This document shows positions 44,323 to 53,125 of a DNA stretch of 64,000 bases, piece by piece. Positions within the stretch are counted from its first letter, which is position 1. Each line of letters opens with the position of its first letter. A model generated the notes under the pieces. It ran no database searches. It was not told the DNA's origin and was given only the letters and a program-made list of their open reading frames with translations. Location of the stretch: NCBI GenBank assembly GCA_958352145.1, contig CATWNM010000001.1, positions 62,001 through 126,000 on the forward strand. The letters run 5' to 3'. Position numbers and translations under genes: made by a program. The DNA is from an uncultured Eubacteriales bacterium. GTDB lineage: Bacteria > Bacillota > Clostridia > Oscillospirales > CAG-272.

Positions 44323-46377
44323 TCATTCGCTCATCCGAACCTGCATACCGTCCGAAATCGGCACGGAAGAGTTGGTGATGATGTAGTCACCCCAGGACAG
44401 CGAAGCGTCGATTGCGCTCTTTGTAGCATCCGATGCAAGCACCTCTACATTTTTACGCTCGGCAAAGAAACGATTGCCCAGCGGAGACGATTTGGAAACA
44501 ACCAGCAGTACAAATTTGCCCTCGGAATCCTCGCGAATCGCGCTGTTTGGAACGACGGTATCATAGCTGGAACCGCGGCTGCCGACTGTAATCGTCAAAT
44601 TTGTTCCGTCGCTGATGTCGCCCTCTACGGTAAAGGTTACAAGTTTGCTTTTCCCTGAATTGTTCGGATCATTCTTAATCGCAGAGATACGGACGGAAGG
44701 CTTCGTCCCCCAGTAATAATACTGTACCTCAGCCTCTTGGCCTACGCTGAGCCTCGACGCCTGTGCGTTGGTCACGCTACATTCCATCGTATATCCCTGA
44801 TCGTTCATAATGATTTCAAACGCGGTCTGTCCCGCCTTTACCTCGTCGCCCGACGCGATATTTACACTGCTGATCGTGCCGCTGACTACGGCCGTAATCT
44901 CAGTTGAAGTCGTCTTCTCTTTCAGTTTTGCGATCTCGGTCTTCTTACGGTTGATCTCCGTGCGTTTGATTTCCAAATTCAGCGCTTCCGTCTGACCGTT
45001 TATATCTTCGTTTGCTTCAGTCCGGCGAATCGTGGCCTCAAGGCTTTCGATGCTGCGCGTAAGCTGCACCTTTTCATCCTCAGCATCCTCCAATGTTTTG
45101 GGTAATTTTTCAGCCACTTTGTCCATCTGCTTCTGGAGTTCCTCGATTTGCTCGTTCTTCTGCTGCTTTTCTTCCTCTACTTCTTCCTTGCGGGAAAAAA
45201 GAAGCGCGTACTCCCAGCCGTCGTTCAGATCGCTGAGATGCTTTTTCGCCGCTTTATAAGCGGATTCCGCACTGTCGCTGGCGCTCTTTGCGCTAGTATA
45301 ATTGGAATATGCGCTGTTCATGGCGGTTCCGGCGGAGTTAAAGCTTTCCAGCGCGGCTGTCTCTGCCTCCCTGGCGTTTTTCAGTGAGGACTGTTTGCTC
45401 GAAATTTGATTGTTTTTCTCGCGGATCTCCGCGTTCTTTTCGTTTTTCTGGTCAGTCAGTTCAGCTTTTTTGCGATTGTACTCCTCGATCTGCTCCGGCG
45501 TTGCCCCCTCTCCGGGCGGCACCAACGAGTCCAGCGAATCTTGAATCGCCTGAAGCTCGTCCTTCAGATCCTCAAGCTGGGATTCCAGCTTGTCAATATC
45601 GGATTCAATATTTTTGCGCGCATCGACGGCCGAATCGTAATCTTGTTCCGCACCTGCATACACGGTGCTTGCATTGTTGTAAACAGTCTGCGTCTTCTGC
45701 ATAGCGCGCTTCGCCGAATTATAAGCCTTTTCCGCGTCGTCAACCGCATCCTTTGCTTCTTCGATTGCGGCGTTCAGCTTACTCATATCCTTATAGCCGG
45801 AATCCGTCAGCTTACTTAACTGCTTGTCTAAAGACTTGATCGTCTCGTCCAATTGCTTGATTTCCGCCTGAAGCATCTCGATCTGCGCCTGATAGTTGTT
45901 CTTCACCGTCTCGAGATCGCCATAACCATCTATGTACGCCTGAAGTTCCACAAGTTCCTTTTGTTTGTCCTCCAGTTCATAACGCGTAGCGATCAGGGTG
46001 TCCTCGCTCTCAAGCAAAAGCTGCTTATACTCGATTTCCAGGCGTTTGAGTTCGATCTCGGCGTCATAAATCTCATCGCTTTCGCCCGCGATCAACGTCG
46101 CAAGCACCGTGCCGCGCTCAACATAATCGCCTCGGCGAACCAGCACAGAGTCTATCTTTCGTGCATTTTCAAAGGTGATCTCACGCGTCTGATTGGCACT
46201 GACCGTTCCGCTCAGCTTCACCTGCGTCGTGATCGTACCGCTTTCCGCATACTGCACCGCAACCTCCGGCAGAGATCGATTCATAATCGTATTTGAAAAT
46301 AAGGTCAGCAACAGCATAATTATTAGGAAAATAATGATGACGTTTTTAATCCAACCCCGTTTGTTTTTTTCTTCCAT
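44323..46377 (-). CDS. HlyD-like membrane-fusion protein with long coiled coil
   Basis: A 684-residue adaptor with an N-terminal helix (about 8-30). A lipoyl half (GSGTVSANQ-type strand) is followed by a coiled coil of about 350 residues (SQLEDLKDELQAIQDSLDSL, KQSSLKNAREAETAALE). A second lipoyl/barrel part follows (TTSTEITAVVSGTISSVNIA). The gene lies between sugar-permease genes and the binding-protein gene, an odd place for an efflux adaptor. ATG 46377 has GGAGAGAGG upstream. It resembles the MacA-like protein at 9929 but the operon has no MacB. Confidence 0.88.
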   Translation of the reverse strand: MEEKNKRGWIKNVIIIFLIIMLLLTLFSNTIMNRSLPEVAVQYAESGTITTQVKLSGTVSANQTREITFENARKIDSVLVRRGDYVERGTVLATLIAGESDEIYDAEIELKRLEIEYKQLLLESEDTLIATRYELEDKQKELVELQAYIDGYGDLETVKNNYQAQIEMLQAEIKQLDETIKSLDKQLSKLTDSGYKDMSKLNAAIEEAKDAVDDAEKAYNSAKRAMQKTQTVYNNASTVYAGAEQDYDSAVDARKNIESDIDKLESQLEDLKDELQAIQDSLDSLVPPGEGATPEQIEEYNRKKAELTDQKNEKNAEIREKNNQISSKQSSLKNAREAETAALESFNSAGTAMNSAYSNYTSAKSASDSAESAYKAAKKHLSDLNDGWEYALLFSRKEEVEEEKQQKNEQIEELQKQMDKVAEKLPKTLEDAEDEKVQLTRSIESLEATIRRTEANEDINGQTEALNLEIKRTEINRKKTEIAKLKEKTTSTEITAVVSGTISSVNIASGDEVKAGQTAFEIIMNDQGYTMECSVTNAQASRLSVGQEAEVQYYYWGTKPSVRISAIKNDPNNSGKSKLVTFTVEGDISDGTNLTITVGSRGSSYDTVVPNSAIREDSEGKFVLLVVSKSSPLGNRFFAERKNVEVLASDATKSAIDASLSWGDYIITNSSVPISDGMQVRMSE

Positions 46378-46390
46378 AAATACCTCTCTC

Positions 46391-47302
46391 CTATCCCTTT
46401 ACTCCGCCGGCGTAAGCCACGCCCTCGACGATGTAATCCTCGCTGTACAAAAAAGTGAGTATCGGAATAATCATATAAATGCTGGCTACTGCAAAAGCAA
46501 GCGCGGAATCCCCAGTATTAATCTGAGACAGGAATACCGATAGCGGATGCAGATCTGTATTTTTAAGCAGAACAAGCGGCTGCTCCACCATGTTCCAATA
46601 GTCGATGAAAATAAGAATCGCGACCGAATAGATAATGCCCTTGGACATCGGCAGACAAATGCGAAAAAACATCTGTATTTCGCCCGCACCGTCCAATTTT
46701 GCGGCTTCAATAATCGCGGGCGGGATTCTCCGCATAAATTTGGTCAGTATAAACACGGCAAAAGGGGAAAATGCGCCCGGCAATATGATCGCCCATCTCG
46801 TATCTAAAATACCAAGCCACTCAGATACGAGAAAATTGGGCACCAACGTGACCTGATAAGGCATCAGCATCAAGATCACATAGGAAAAAAACACAATGCT
46901 CCGCAGCTTTCCCGAAAAACGGGCAAAGCCATACGCGGCGAGCAAAGCGATAAAAATCTGAAACACGACGATAGGCACCGTCAAAATCATGGAATTCCAA
47001 AATTTTAACAGATACTGAGGATTTTTGAACAAAACGTTTTCATATTGATCGAAAACCACCATATCCGGTATCAGCTTCAAATTGGTATCCTCAGAAACAT
47101 ACGTCTTCGCATCGCCGGACACGCTTTCAAACACATGTCCGTAATTAGCCGCAATTTCAGTCTTGGACATCAACGAATTTGTAAAAGTCAAAAGCGTTGG
47201 CATGATAAACACAATACATATGCTGAGGAAAAATAGAAAAAGGATCGCTGTGACCGTCCCCTGCCGCACAGCACGGAGCTTCTTGCGCATAGGCGCTTTC
47301 AT
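46391..47302 (-). CDS. Carbohydrate ABC transporter permease (MalG type)
   Basis: A 303-residue permease with six membrane segments. The EAA loop that docks on the ATPase is seen (PAIIEAAKLDGAGEIQMFFR, about residue 190). Typical of the MalG/UgpE group. It overlaps the MalF-type gene by 4 bp (ATGA). GGGGAGG lies upstream of the ATG. No ATPase gene follows, so a shared multisugar ATPase encoded elsewhere is likely. Confidence 0.93.
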   Translation of the reverse strand: MKAPMRKKLRAVRQGTVTAILFLFFLSICIVFIMPTLLTFTNSLMSKTEIAANYGHVFESVSGDAKTYVSEDTNLKLIPDMVVFDQYENVLFKNPQYLLKFWNSMILTVPIVVFQIFIALLAAYGFARFSGKLRSIVFFSYVILMLMPYQVTLVPNFLVSEWLGILDTRWAIILPGAFSPFAVFILTKFMRRIPPAIIEAAKLDGAGEIQMFFRICLPMSKGIIYSVAILIFIDYWNMVEQPLVLLKNTDLHPLSVFLSQINTGDSALAFAVASIYMIIPILTFLYSEDYIVEGVAYAGGVKG

Positions 47303-48180
47303 TCCACATCCCTCCCCACCTTGTCTTCAATCAGGAAGAGTACGCCGATCAGCACGATCATCACCGCGCACATCAGGATCGCAGCTGCAGACAGCTTTTG
47401 ATAATCCAGATTCTTGAACGTGTTGTTCATAAAATGCTGCAGCATATAAAGCGTATCATACGGATAATTGCCGGTCATAAGATACACCTCTCGGAAAATT
47501 TTAAACGAGTTAATCAAAGATAAAATCGTTACAAAAAGAATCGTAGAGGATATGTAAGGCAGTTTGATCCTATAAAACACCCGAACTGGACCCGCGCCGT
47601 CCAGCATACACGCTTCTGTGATGTCTTTCGGAATATTGGCCAAAGCCGCCATAAACAGAATCATGTTGTATCCGATATTTTTCCAGAGAAACAAGCAGAC
47701 GATAATGACCACCGCATATTTCGACTTAAAAAAATCAATTTTATCAATGCCGAACGCGGACAGAAAGTGGTTCACCGTGCCGTCATAGTGAAAGAGAACT
47801 TCCCAGATTAAAACGACCGAAGCAGTCGGAACCATCAGCGGACTGATTAAGATCGTTTTAAAAAGCGAGGCGCACGGAAGCTTCCGCATCAGCAGCACCG
47901 CAAAAAGAAGCGGAATCACAACCGCAAGCGGCACCGCGATTCCAGAAAAAACAGCCGTATTTTTCATAGCCAGACGAAATGCGCTATTTTCAAAAAGATA
48001 TTTATAATTTTCTATGCCAACAAATTCCTGGCGGATCGGGTTATCGATCACCGAATAATAGCCGACCACAAGAAACGGCAAAATAAAGAAGATCGCCGCG
48101 CCAATAAAAGAGGGCGCTATAAACAGCGAGGTCTTGGCGCGCTCAATCCGTTCGCGCTTATCCCGCCTGATTTTTTTCAC
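47299..48180 (-). CDS. Carbohydrate ABC transporter permease (MalF type)
   Basis: A 293-residue permease with six membrane segments. The docking loop reads PKDITEACMLDGAGPVRVFY (about residue 190). Typical of the MalF/UgpA group. The start is GTG 48180, with AGGAGG 9 nt upstream. First gene of a five-gene operon behind a strong promoter. Confidence 0.93.
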   Translation of the reverse strand: MKKIRRDKRERIERAKTSLFIAPSFIGAAIFFILPFLVVGYYSVIDNPIRQEFVGIENYKYLFENSAFRLAMKNTAVFSGIAVPLAVVIPLLFAVLLMRKLPCASLFKTILISPLMVPTASVVLIWEVLFHYDGTVNHFLSAFGIDKIDFFKSKYAVVIIVCLFLWKNIGYNMILFMAALANIPKDITEACMLDGAGPVRVFYRIKLPYISSTILFVTILSLINSFKIFREVYLMTGNYPYDTLYMLQHFMNNTFKNLDYQKLSAAAILMCAVMIVLIGVLFLIEDKVGRDVE

Positions 48181-48244
48181 TGCGTATTTCCTCCTCTTCC
48201 CGGCGCTTGCCGCCGCCCACTGTTCTATTTAAAATAATACAGTT

Positions 48245-48273
48245 ATTATATCACGTCCTGTACATGCCGTCAA
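48245..48273 (-). promoter_or_regulatory. Promoter of the hybrid ABC operon
   Basis: On the minus strand TTGACG (48268-48273), 17 bp, TATAAT (48245-48250). Start near 48238, about 58 nt before GTG 48180. Confidence 0.75.
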
Positions 48274-48368
48274 TATATTCTATTGAAATTTTAAGAAATG
48301 TTAATACTTTTTTCAAGATACTCTATTGGTTTCTATAATTAGTCGGAACACCCAGCAGAATTCCTCTC

Positions 48369-48396
48369 GAAAAAAACAAAAAACCATAAGGTTTTT
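48369..48396 (-). terminator. Terminator downstream of the recombinase gene
   Basis: On the minus strand AAAAACC and GGTTTTT pair around a 4-nt loop, followed by TGTTTTTTTC. It lies about 50 bp past the recombinase stop and protects the ABC promoter from readthrough. Confidence 0.7.
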
Positions 48397-48403
48397 CGGT
48401 TAC

Positions 48404-48413
48404 AAGGAAGTAT
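48404..48413. repeat. Putative left terminal inverted repeat
   Basis: AAGGAAGTAT, matched in inverted form by ATACTTCCTT at 53126-53135. The two enclose the recombinase, TnpW-like, ArsR, nitroreductase, sigma and HTH genes. A 10-bp match can arise by chance. Confidence 0.4.
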
Positions 48414-48448
48414 ATTTTTCAATTTGGCGGTATAGCCCCATTCAAGGG

Positions 48449-50107
48449 CTATGCCGTCTGTTCCTGTTTATTGGCTTCTTTCTGTTCCGTCTGCGGGTCG
48501 GTCGGCAAATGGATTTCCCCCACGAAGTTAAAGACAATATCCACTTTCTGAAAACGCTTGCCGTCTATCTTCTCCGGCGCATGGACAACGATTTTTTTGA
48601 TAAATTCATTGACGATAGTGGGGGTTAATTCTGTTATTCCCACATACTTGCGGATAATAGCTGCGAAGCTGTCAAAGTCGCTTTTATTCCGTTCGTAGGT
48701 ATCGACTTCCTGTTGTTCTGCATTTACCTTTTCTGTCAGTTCTTTCTGTTCTGCTTCGTACTCTGCGGACAGCTTCAAAAACCGCTCATGGCTGATTGTG
48801 CCGTTGATGTCGTCCTCATAAATCCGCTTGAAAATCCGGTCGAGTTCCGCAATCCGTTTTTTTGCCTGTCCTACCTCACGCCGCTTGCGTTTCATGTCCT
48901 TTTCAGCTTCATCAAACCGCTGTTTCTGTATCAGTTCCATAAAGGCGGTAATGTCCTCATAGAACACGGCAGTTACGGCAAATATCCGGTTGAGAACGAT
49001 TTTCCGCAGGACTTCTTCTCTGATGAAGTGCGCCGTACAATCTCCGGTATTGCTTTTATATCTTGCACAGCGGTAGTTGTCTTGTGAACCGTTAAAACTT
49101 TTGCAGGTGGCAAAGTGCAGTTTACTTCCACAATCCGCACAGAATACCAAGCCGGAAAACATTCCCTGCCGCTCTGCCTTTGTAGGGCGGCGTTTATTTG
49201 CCCTTAATTCCTGTACCCGTTCAAAGACAGCTTCTTCAACGATTGCTTCATGGGTGTTGCGGAAAATTGCCTGCTGTTCCTTTGTGGTGGGAATACGCTT
49301 TTTCAGCTTGTGGGATTTGGAATAGCTTTTGAAGTTTACTGTATGTCCGCAGTAGTCCATACGTTCCAAAACCGCTACAATCGTGCTTTCATTCCAACTG
49401 TACGGATTATCGGGAAGTGATTTCCCTTTCTGCTTTGCATAATGGGCGCGTGTTGTTAATACCTTATCCGCTTTCAGAAATTTCGCTATCCGCATAGGTC
49501 CGTTTCCGGCAACGCATAAATCGAAAATCCGTTTTACCACAGCGGCGGCTTCTTCATCTACAATCCATTTCTTTCTGTCATTGGGGTCTACCGTATAGCC
49601 GTAGGGCGGCTTTGTCAAATGTTCCCCTGCCATACCCTGTGCTTTCTTGATTGCCCGTACTTTTTTACTGGTATCTTTGGCGTAAAAATCATTAAACAGA
49701 TTTCGGAAAGGGGTAAAATCATTGTCGCCTTTTGCACTGTCCACGCCGTCATTGATTGCGATATAGCGTACATCTCTTTCCACGAAAAAGATTTCCGTAT
49801 AATAGCCGACTTTCAGATAGTCACGCCCCAAGCGGGACATATCCTTGACAATGACTGTCGCCACATTTCCGGCTTCAATTTCTGCAATCATGCGGTTAAA
49901 ATTCGGTCTGTCAAAGGTTACACCGGAAACGCCGTCATCAATGAAAAATACCGGATTAGAAAAGCCGTTATCCGAAGCATATTTTGTTAAAACAGCTTTC
50001 TGATTGACAATGCTGTTGCTGTCCCCGTCCAGTGCGTCCTCCTGACTAAGACGGGCATATAATGCGGTTATCTGTTCGGGCTTATATGTATTTGCTGTCA
50101 TGTTCAT
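48449..50107 (-). CDS. Large serine recombinase (TnpX/TndX type)
   Basis: A 552-residue site-specific recombinase. The N-terminal catalytic domain has the Ser in ALYARLSQEDALDGDSNSIV (about residues 15-30) and VKDMSRLGRDYLKV. Next is the recombinase domain (PPYGYTVDPNDRKKW onward) and a zinc-ribbon region (CADCGSKLHFATC...CARYKSNTGDC). A long coiled coil follows (about 375-465). Length and order fit TnpX/TndX of clostridial transposons, which excise and insert circular elements. ATGA overlap with the upstream TnpW-like gene. Confidence 0.95.
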   Translation of the reverse strand: MNMTANTYKPEQITALYARLSQEDALDGDSNSIVNQKAVLTKYASDNGFSNPVFFIDDGVSGVTFDRPNFNRMIAEIEAGNVATVIVKDMSRLGRDYLKVGYYTEIFFVERDVRYIAINDGVDSAKGDNDFTPFRNLFNDFYAKDTSKKVRAIKKAQGMAGEHLTKPPYGYTVDPNDRKKWIVDEEAAAVVKRIFDLCVAGNGPMRIAKFLKADKVLTTRAHYAKQKGKSLPDNPYSWNESTIVAVLERMDYCGHTVNFKSYSKSHKLKKRIPTTKEQQAIFRNTHEAIVEEAVFERVQELRANKRRPTKAERQGMFSGLVFCADCGSKLHFATCKSFNGSQDNYRCARYKSNTGDCTAHFIREEVLRKIVLNRIFAVTAVFYEDITAFMELIQKQRFDEAEKDMKRKRREVGQAKKRIAELDRIFKRIYEDDINGTISHERFLKLSAEYEAEQKELTEKVNAEQQEVDTYERNKSDFDSFAAIIRKYVGITELTPTIVNEFIKKIVVHAPEKIDGKRFQKVDIVFNFVGEIHLPTDPQTEQKEANKQEQTA

Positions 50108-50361
50108 TTCTCCTGTAATGAACGCCCGACAGACAGGTTGCTATCTTCATTATAGCGGACTTCTTTTCCTTTGTCAGCAGGCGTTTTGACGGTTTCTGAT
50201 TTTATGAGCCACTTCATCTTTTCAAAAAGCGGTTCAGAGCCGCCGCAAGAGGTAGACATTTCATAAAATGTGCCGCCAATTTTATAAATCACTGTTTCAT
50301 CTGCCAGATTGCCCTGTTTCTGCTTATAATCTGCTGTTTTCTGTTCCTGCTTCCTTTCCAT
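50104..50361 (-). CDS. TnpW-like transposon-encoded protein
   Basis: An 85-residue protein. The pattern ADETVIYKIGGTFYEMSTSC and LFEKMKWLI fits the TnpW family, found next to TnpX in Tn4451-type elements. Function unknown. ATG 50361 follows a purine-rich site; the frame is open upstream without one. It overlaps the recombinase by 4 bp. Confidence 0.7.
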   Translation of the reverse strand: MERKQEQKTADYKQKQGNLADETVIYKIGGTFYEMSTSCGGSEPLFEKMKWLIKSETVKTPADKGKEVRYNEDSNLSVGRSLQEK

Positions 50362-50694
50362 TCCTTTCCCGTCCTTTCTTTGCTTTGTAATATGATAAGT
50401 TTCGTAGCAAGCATAGGAAAAGAGTACCCTTTTCCGAAAATGCCCTGCATTTTGCTTGTTGGGAAGTTTCCCAAACCCTCTGATTTTCCTCTCACTATCT
50501 ACAACACCACACAGAGCGATTTTGCCGAAGATTTGAAGCAAATTTTTTGAATTTTTTATATTTCTTTCTATGGGAAAATTTTAGAAATACTGGTACGTCA
50601 TTAATCATCTCGATTTTCTTTACCAATGAACATTTTTTTATATTCTGTGTTATACTATTTATGGTTTAATCGCTTAAACGAAAGGGAGATGTGC
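50362..50694. other. Divergent region between the TnpW-like and ArsR genes
   Basis: 332 AT-rich bases between divergent genes. A palindrome GTTTAA-TCGC-TTAAAC (50664-50679) lies just upstream of the ArsR start and downstream of a TATACT -10 (50650-50655). This is a likely operator. No gene seen. Confidence 0.5.
50664..50679 (+). promoter_or_regulatory. Probable ArsR operator
   Basis: The palindrome GTTTAA-TCGC-TTAAAC lies between a TATACT -10 at 50650-50655 and the ribosome site of the ArsR gene. Position and symmetry fit binding by the ArsR-type dimer encoded immediately downstream. Confidence 0.55.
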
Positions 50695-51048
50695 ATGGAA
50701 TTAAATGAGAAAATTTTCATTTTGGCAGATAATTTCTCCACTTCGGCAAAGATATTGACAGCTATCGGTGATGAAACAAGACAGCACCTCATTTTAGAAA
50801 TGATGAAAATGGGAAACTGTATGGGTGTCCGAGTAGGTGATATTACAGACAGAACGAACCTTTCTCGTCCGGCGGTTTCACATCATTTACAGATTATGAA
50901 GGACGCCGGAATTGTGAAGATGCGCAAAGAGGGAACAAAAAATTATTATTATTTTGACCCCGAAATGGAAGCCTTTGAACAACTGATTTCTACCTTACAG
51001 CTTGCCATGAAAATCTCAAAAGAATTGCCAGACAGAAGTGGTGAATAA
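50695..51048 (+). CDS. ArsR-family transcriptional regulator
   Basis: A 117-residue winged-helix repressor. The recognition helix and wing region (DITDRTNLSRPAVSHHLQIM, DAGIVKMRKEGTKNYYYFDP) are typical of ArsR. ATG 50695 has AAAGGGAG upstream. It is followed 26 bp later by a nitroreductase gene. A metal or oxidant signal is possible: there is one Cys in the region (GNCMGVRVGD) but no clear metal-binding set. Confidence 0.88.
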   Translation: MELNEKIFILADNFSTSAKILTAIGDETRQHLILEMMKMGNCMGVRVGDITDRTNLSRPAVSHHLQIMKDAGIVKMRKEGTKNYYYFDPEMEAFEQLISTLQLAMKISKELPDRSGE

Positions 51049-51074
51049 AAAACAAAATTGGAGGTAACTTTATA

Positions 51075-51725
51075 ATGGAACTATTGGAATTAATGAAACA
51101 TCGTCATAGTGTCCGTCAATACAAAGATATTGCGATTGATTCAAAACAGCGGGCTGTACTCAATGAATTGATTGAAGAAATCAACAATGAAGCGGGATTA
51201 CATATTCAGATTTTTTATGATGAGCCGGAATGTTTTGATTCCATGATGGCACATTATGGCAAATTTACCGGAGTAAAAAATTATATCGCCCTTGTAGGTA
51301 AAAAATCTCCGAAACTGGATGAAATATTAGGATATTATGGTGAAAAAATTGTTTTGAAAATGCAGGGGCTTGGACTCAATAGTTGTTGGGTGGCAATGAC
51401 TCATGGCAAAAGCAAAGCAAATATTTGCAAGGGAGAAAAACAAATATGTCTGATTGCCTTCGGTTATGGTAAAACACAAGGCGTACCGCATAAAAACAAA
51501 CCATTACAGGCGGTCTGCAAGGATACAACAAATATGCCGGAATGGTTTTTGAGTGGTATAGAAGCGGCACTTCTTGCTCCGACTGCAATGAATCAGCAGA
51601 AATTTTTCTTTGAATTATCTGCTGACAATAAAATCAACGCAGTCTGCGGTAAAGGTTTTTATACAAAAATGGATTTGGGAATTGTAAAATATCATTTTGA
51701 AATAGGTTCTGGCAGAAAAATATAA
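51075..51725 (+). CDS. Nitroreductase-family flavoprotein
   Basis: A 216-residue protein of the FMN-dependent nitroreductase family. It has the N-terminal HRHSVRQYKD motif, a middle region with GLGLNSCWVAM, and APTAMNQQKF near the end. It probably reduces a nitro compound or quinone with NAD(P)H. It is the second gene of the ArsR pair, so its expression is probably controlled by that repressor. A terminator follows. Confidence 0.88.
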   Translation: MELLELMKHRHSVRQYKDIAIDSKQRAVLNELIEEINNEAGLHIQIFYDEPECFDSMMAHYGKFTGVKNYIALVGKKSPKLDEILGYYGEKIVLKMQGLGLNSCWVAMTHGKSKANICKGEKQICLIAFGYGKTQGVPHKNKPLQAVCKDTTNMPEWFLSGIEAALLAPTAMNQQKFFFELSADNKINAVCGKGFYTKMDLGIVKYHFEIGSGRKI

Positions 51726-51810
51726 TTATAATCCCTAAAAACTGTTGCCCAACGGGAAAATAAAAAAACCGTTGTTTGGGTGACTGTTTGTTTGCGCACT
51801 GGAAAAACAT

Positions 51811-51857
51811 AACGGCGGTTTTGAAATAATAATCAAAACCGCTGTTTTCTTTTTTTC
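51811..51857 (+). terminator. Terminator of the ArsR/nitroreductase operon
   Basis: AACGGCGGTTTTGA (51811-51824) pairs with TCAAAACCGCTGTT (51833-51846), 14 bp with one G-T, followed by TTCTTTTTTTC. Confidence 0.85.
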
Positions 51858-51942
51858 AAAAGCGAGAGTACAGAGGGTGTATTAAAGTTAGCTGTTTTGA
51901 GGATATGGCGGTATGAAATGCAAAGCATTGGGAGGTATCGCT

Positions 51943-52112
51943 ATGTCCTTTTTCTATAATATTCTTTTGATGAAATTGTTAAAAAAAGTATTTTTTCTAT
52001 TACGGGATATTATGTTCACAAAGATGAATACACATATCATTTAGTGTACTTAAATAATTCATATTATTCAAACACCCATGTGGTTTTTAGACTGCATGGG
52101 CGTTTGTTGTAA
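51943..52112 (+). pseudogene. Possible frameshifted small gene
   Basis: ATG 51943 follows GGAGG and starts MSFFYN. One extra base here would join it to SFDEIVKKSIFSITGYYVHK, which continues with ordinary-looking codons to a stop at 52112. Not recognised. The alternative is that the 33-codon frame from the ATG is a separate short peptide or not a gene. Confidence 0.25.
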
Positions 52113-52147
52113 TAGCCCCCCTACTGGGAAGAAAGGGGGTGATGAAA

Positions 52148-52588
52148 ATGAGTTATTCCGTAGAATACAAAGAGCATATTGAATATATGTTCAACGCCTT
52201 TTGTAAAGTCGTTCTCCGTAATGCGGCACTGGGAGCATATCGCGATTTTGGACGAAAGCAGAAACACGAAGTATCGCTTGACTATCTGTTGTCCGACACG
52301 TCATTTGAACCGTTCATAACAGACAACTACTTTGAACAATATGACAAGCCGACAGTCTTCGTTGTGAAAGGTCAAGAGATTATCGTGGCAAGTGAACGGT
52401 TAGCCGACGCATTATCAAAATTGCCAGCACAACGCCGCGCTGTCCTGCTGATGTATTTCTTTTTGGGCTACACAGATAAAGAAATTGGGAATGTGTATGG
52501 ACGAAGCAGAAGCACAGCGAACTACTGGAAATTAGCGTCTTTGAAAAAGCTAAGAAAGGAACTGGAGGAAACAGACTATGAGGAATAA
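52148..52588 (+). CDS. Sigma-70-family factor of a conjugative-transposon type
   Basis: A 146-residue protein. The C-terminal region 4 helix-turn-helix is seen (LPAQRRAVLLMYFFLGYTDK, YGRSRSTANYWKLASLKKLR). It resembles the small sigma-like ORF of Tn916-type elements, which turns on element genes. ATG 52148 has AGGGGG upstream at 8 nt; ATG 52142 is an alternative. It overlaps the next gene by 11 bp. Confidence 0.85.
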   Translation: MSYSVEYKEHIEYMFNAFCKVVLRNAALGAYRDFGRKQKHEVSLDYLLSDTSFEPFITDNYFEQYDKPTVFVVKGQEIIVASERLADALSKLPAQRRAVLLMYFFLGYTDKEIGNVYGRSRSTANYWKLASLKKLRKELEETDYEE

Positions 52589-52763
52589 GAAACTGATACC
52601 CTTTGAAGTCATTGAAAAAGCTGTCGCCGGAGAGCCGGAAGCGGTAGACGCGGTACTGCGGCATTATGCCGGACGTATTAAGTATCTGTCAACTTATAAG
52701 GGATATATCAACGACGATATTCAAGACCGTCTGAAATCACAGCTTATCAAAGCTATCCTGTAA
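52578..52763 (+). CDS. Conjugative-transposon HTH protein (Tn916 ORF8 type)
   Basis: A 61-residue protein (IPFEVIEKAVAGEPEAVDAV, HYAGRIKYLSTYKGYIN). This pattern is the helix-turn-helix protein found directly after the sigma-like gene in Tn916-type elements. It overlaps that gene by 11 bp. Confidence 0.85.
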   Translation: MRNKKLIPFEVIEKAVAGEPEAVDAVLRHYAGRIKYLSTYKGYINDDIQDRLKSQLIKAIL

Positions 52764-52799
52764 TTTCGTTTTGACAGGTAGCAGTTAGCAAAAACAGAA

Positions 52800-52846
52800 A
52801 AAGCCGTCAAGGATAAAATGCACGCTTACGCGTCCTTGACGGCTTT
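52800..52846 (+). terminator. Terminator of the sigma/HTH genes
   Basis: AAGCCGTCAAGGA (52801-52813) pairs with TCCTTGACGGCTT (52833-52845), 13 bp. A weak T tract follows. Confidence 0.65.
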
Positions 52847-53125
52847 CCCTGTCTTTGCTGTTGAGCAGCCAAGAGAGCGCAATCGGACAAACCGCTCACG
52901 CTCTCAATTCATTATGGAATGTTACGCGGTAGAGGTTGATTTTGCCTTGATTTATGCGGCTTTCAGAGAATATAAATCACTTAGGCGATATTTGATATGT
53001 CCGCCCTTAAAAATAACGTCCTACTGCGTAACAGAGCGCAGAAAAAAGCAGAGAGCCGACCACCTTTTGAGTAGTCAACTCTCTGTTTGCACCTGTCTGT
53101 CAGCGTTAGTGATAAGTTGTTGTGA

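Larger units (their letters stand above)
48181..48448. other. Intergenic region, left boundary zone of the mobile element
   Basis: Holds the promoter of the hybrid ABC operon (48245-48273), then a terminator (48379-48396) and the putative left terminal repeat of the element. AT-rich sequence starts here. Confidence 0.5.
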
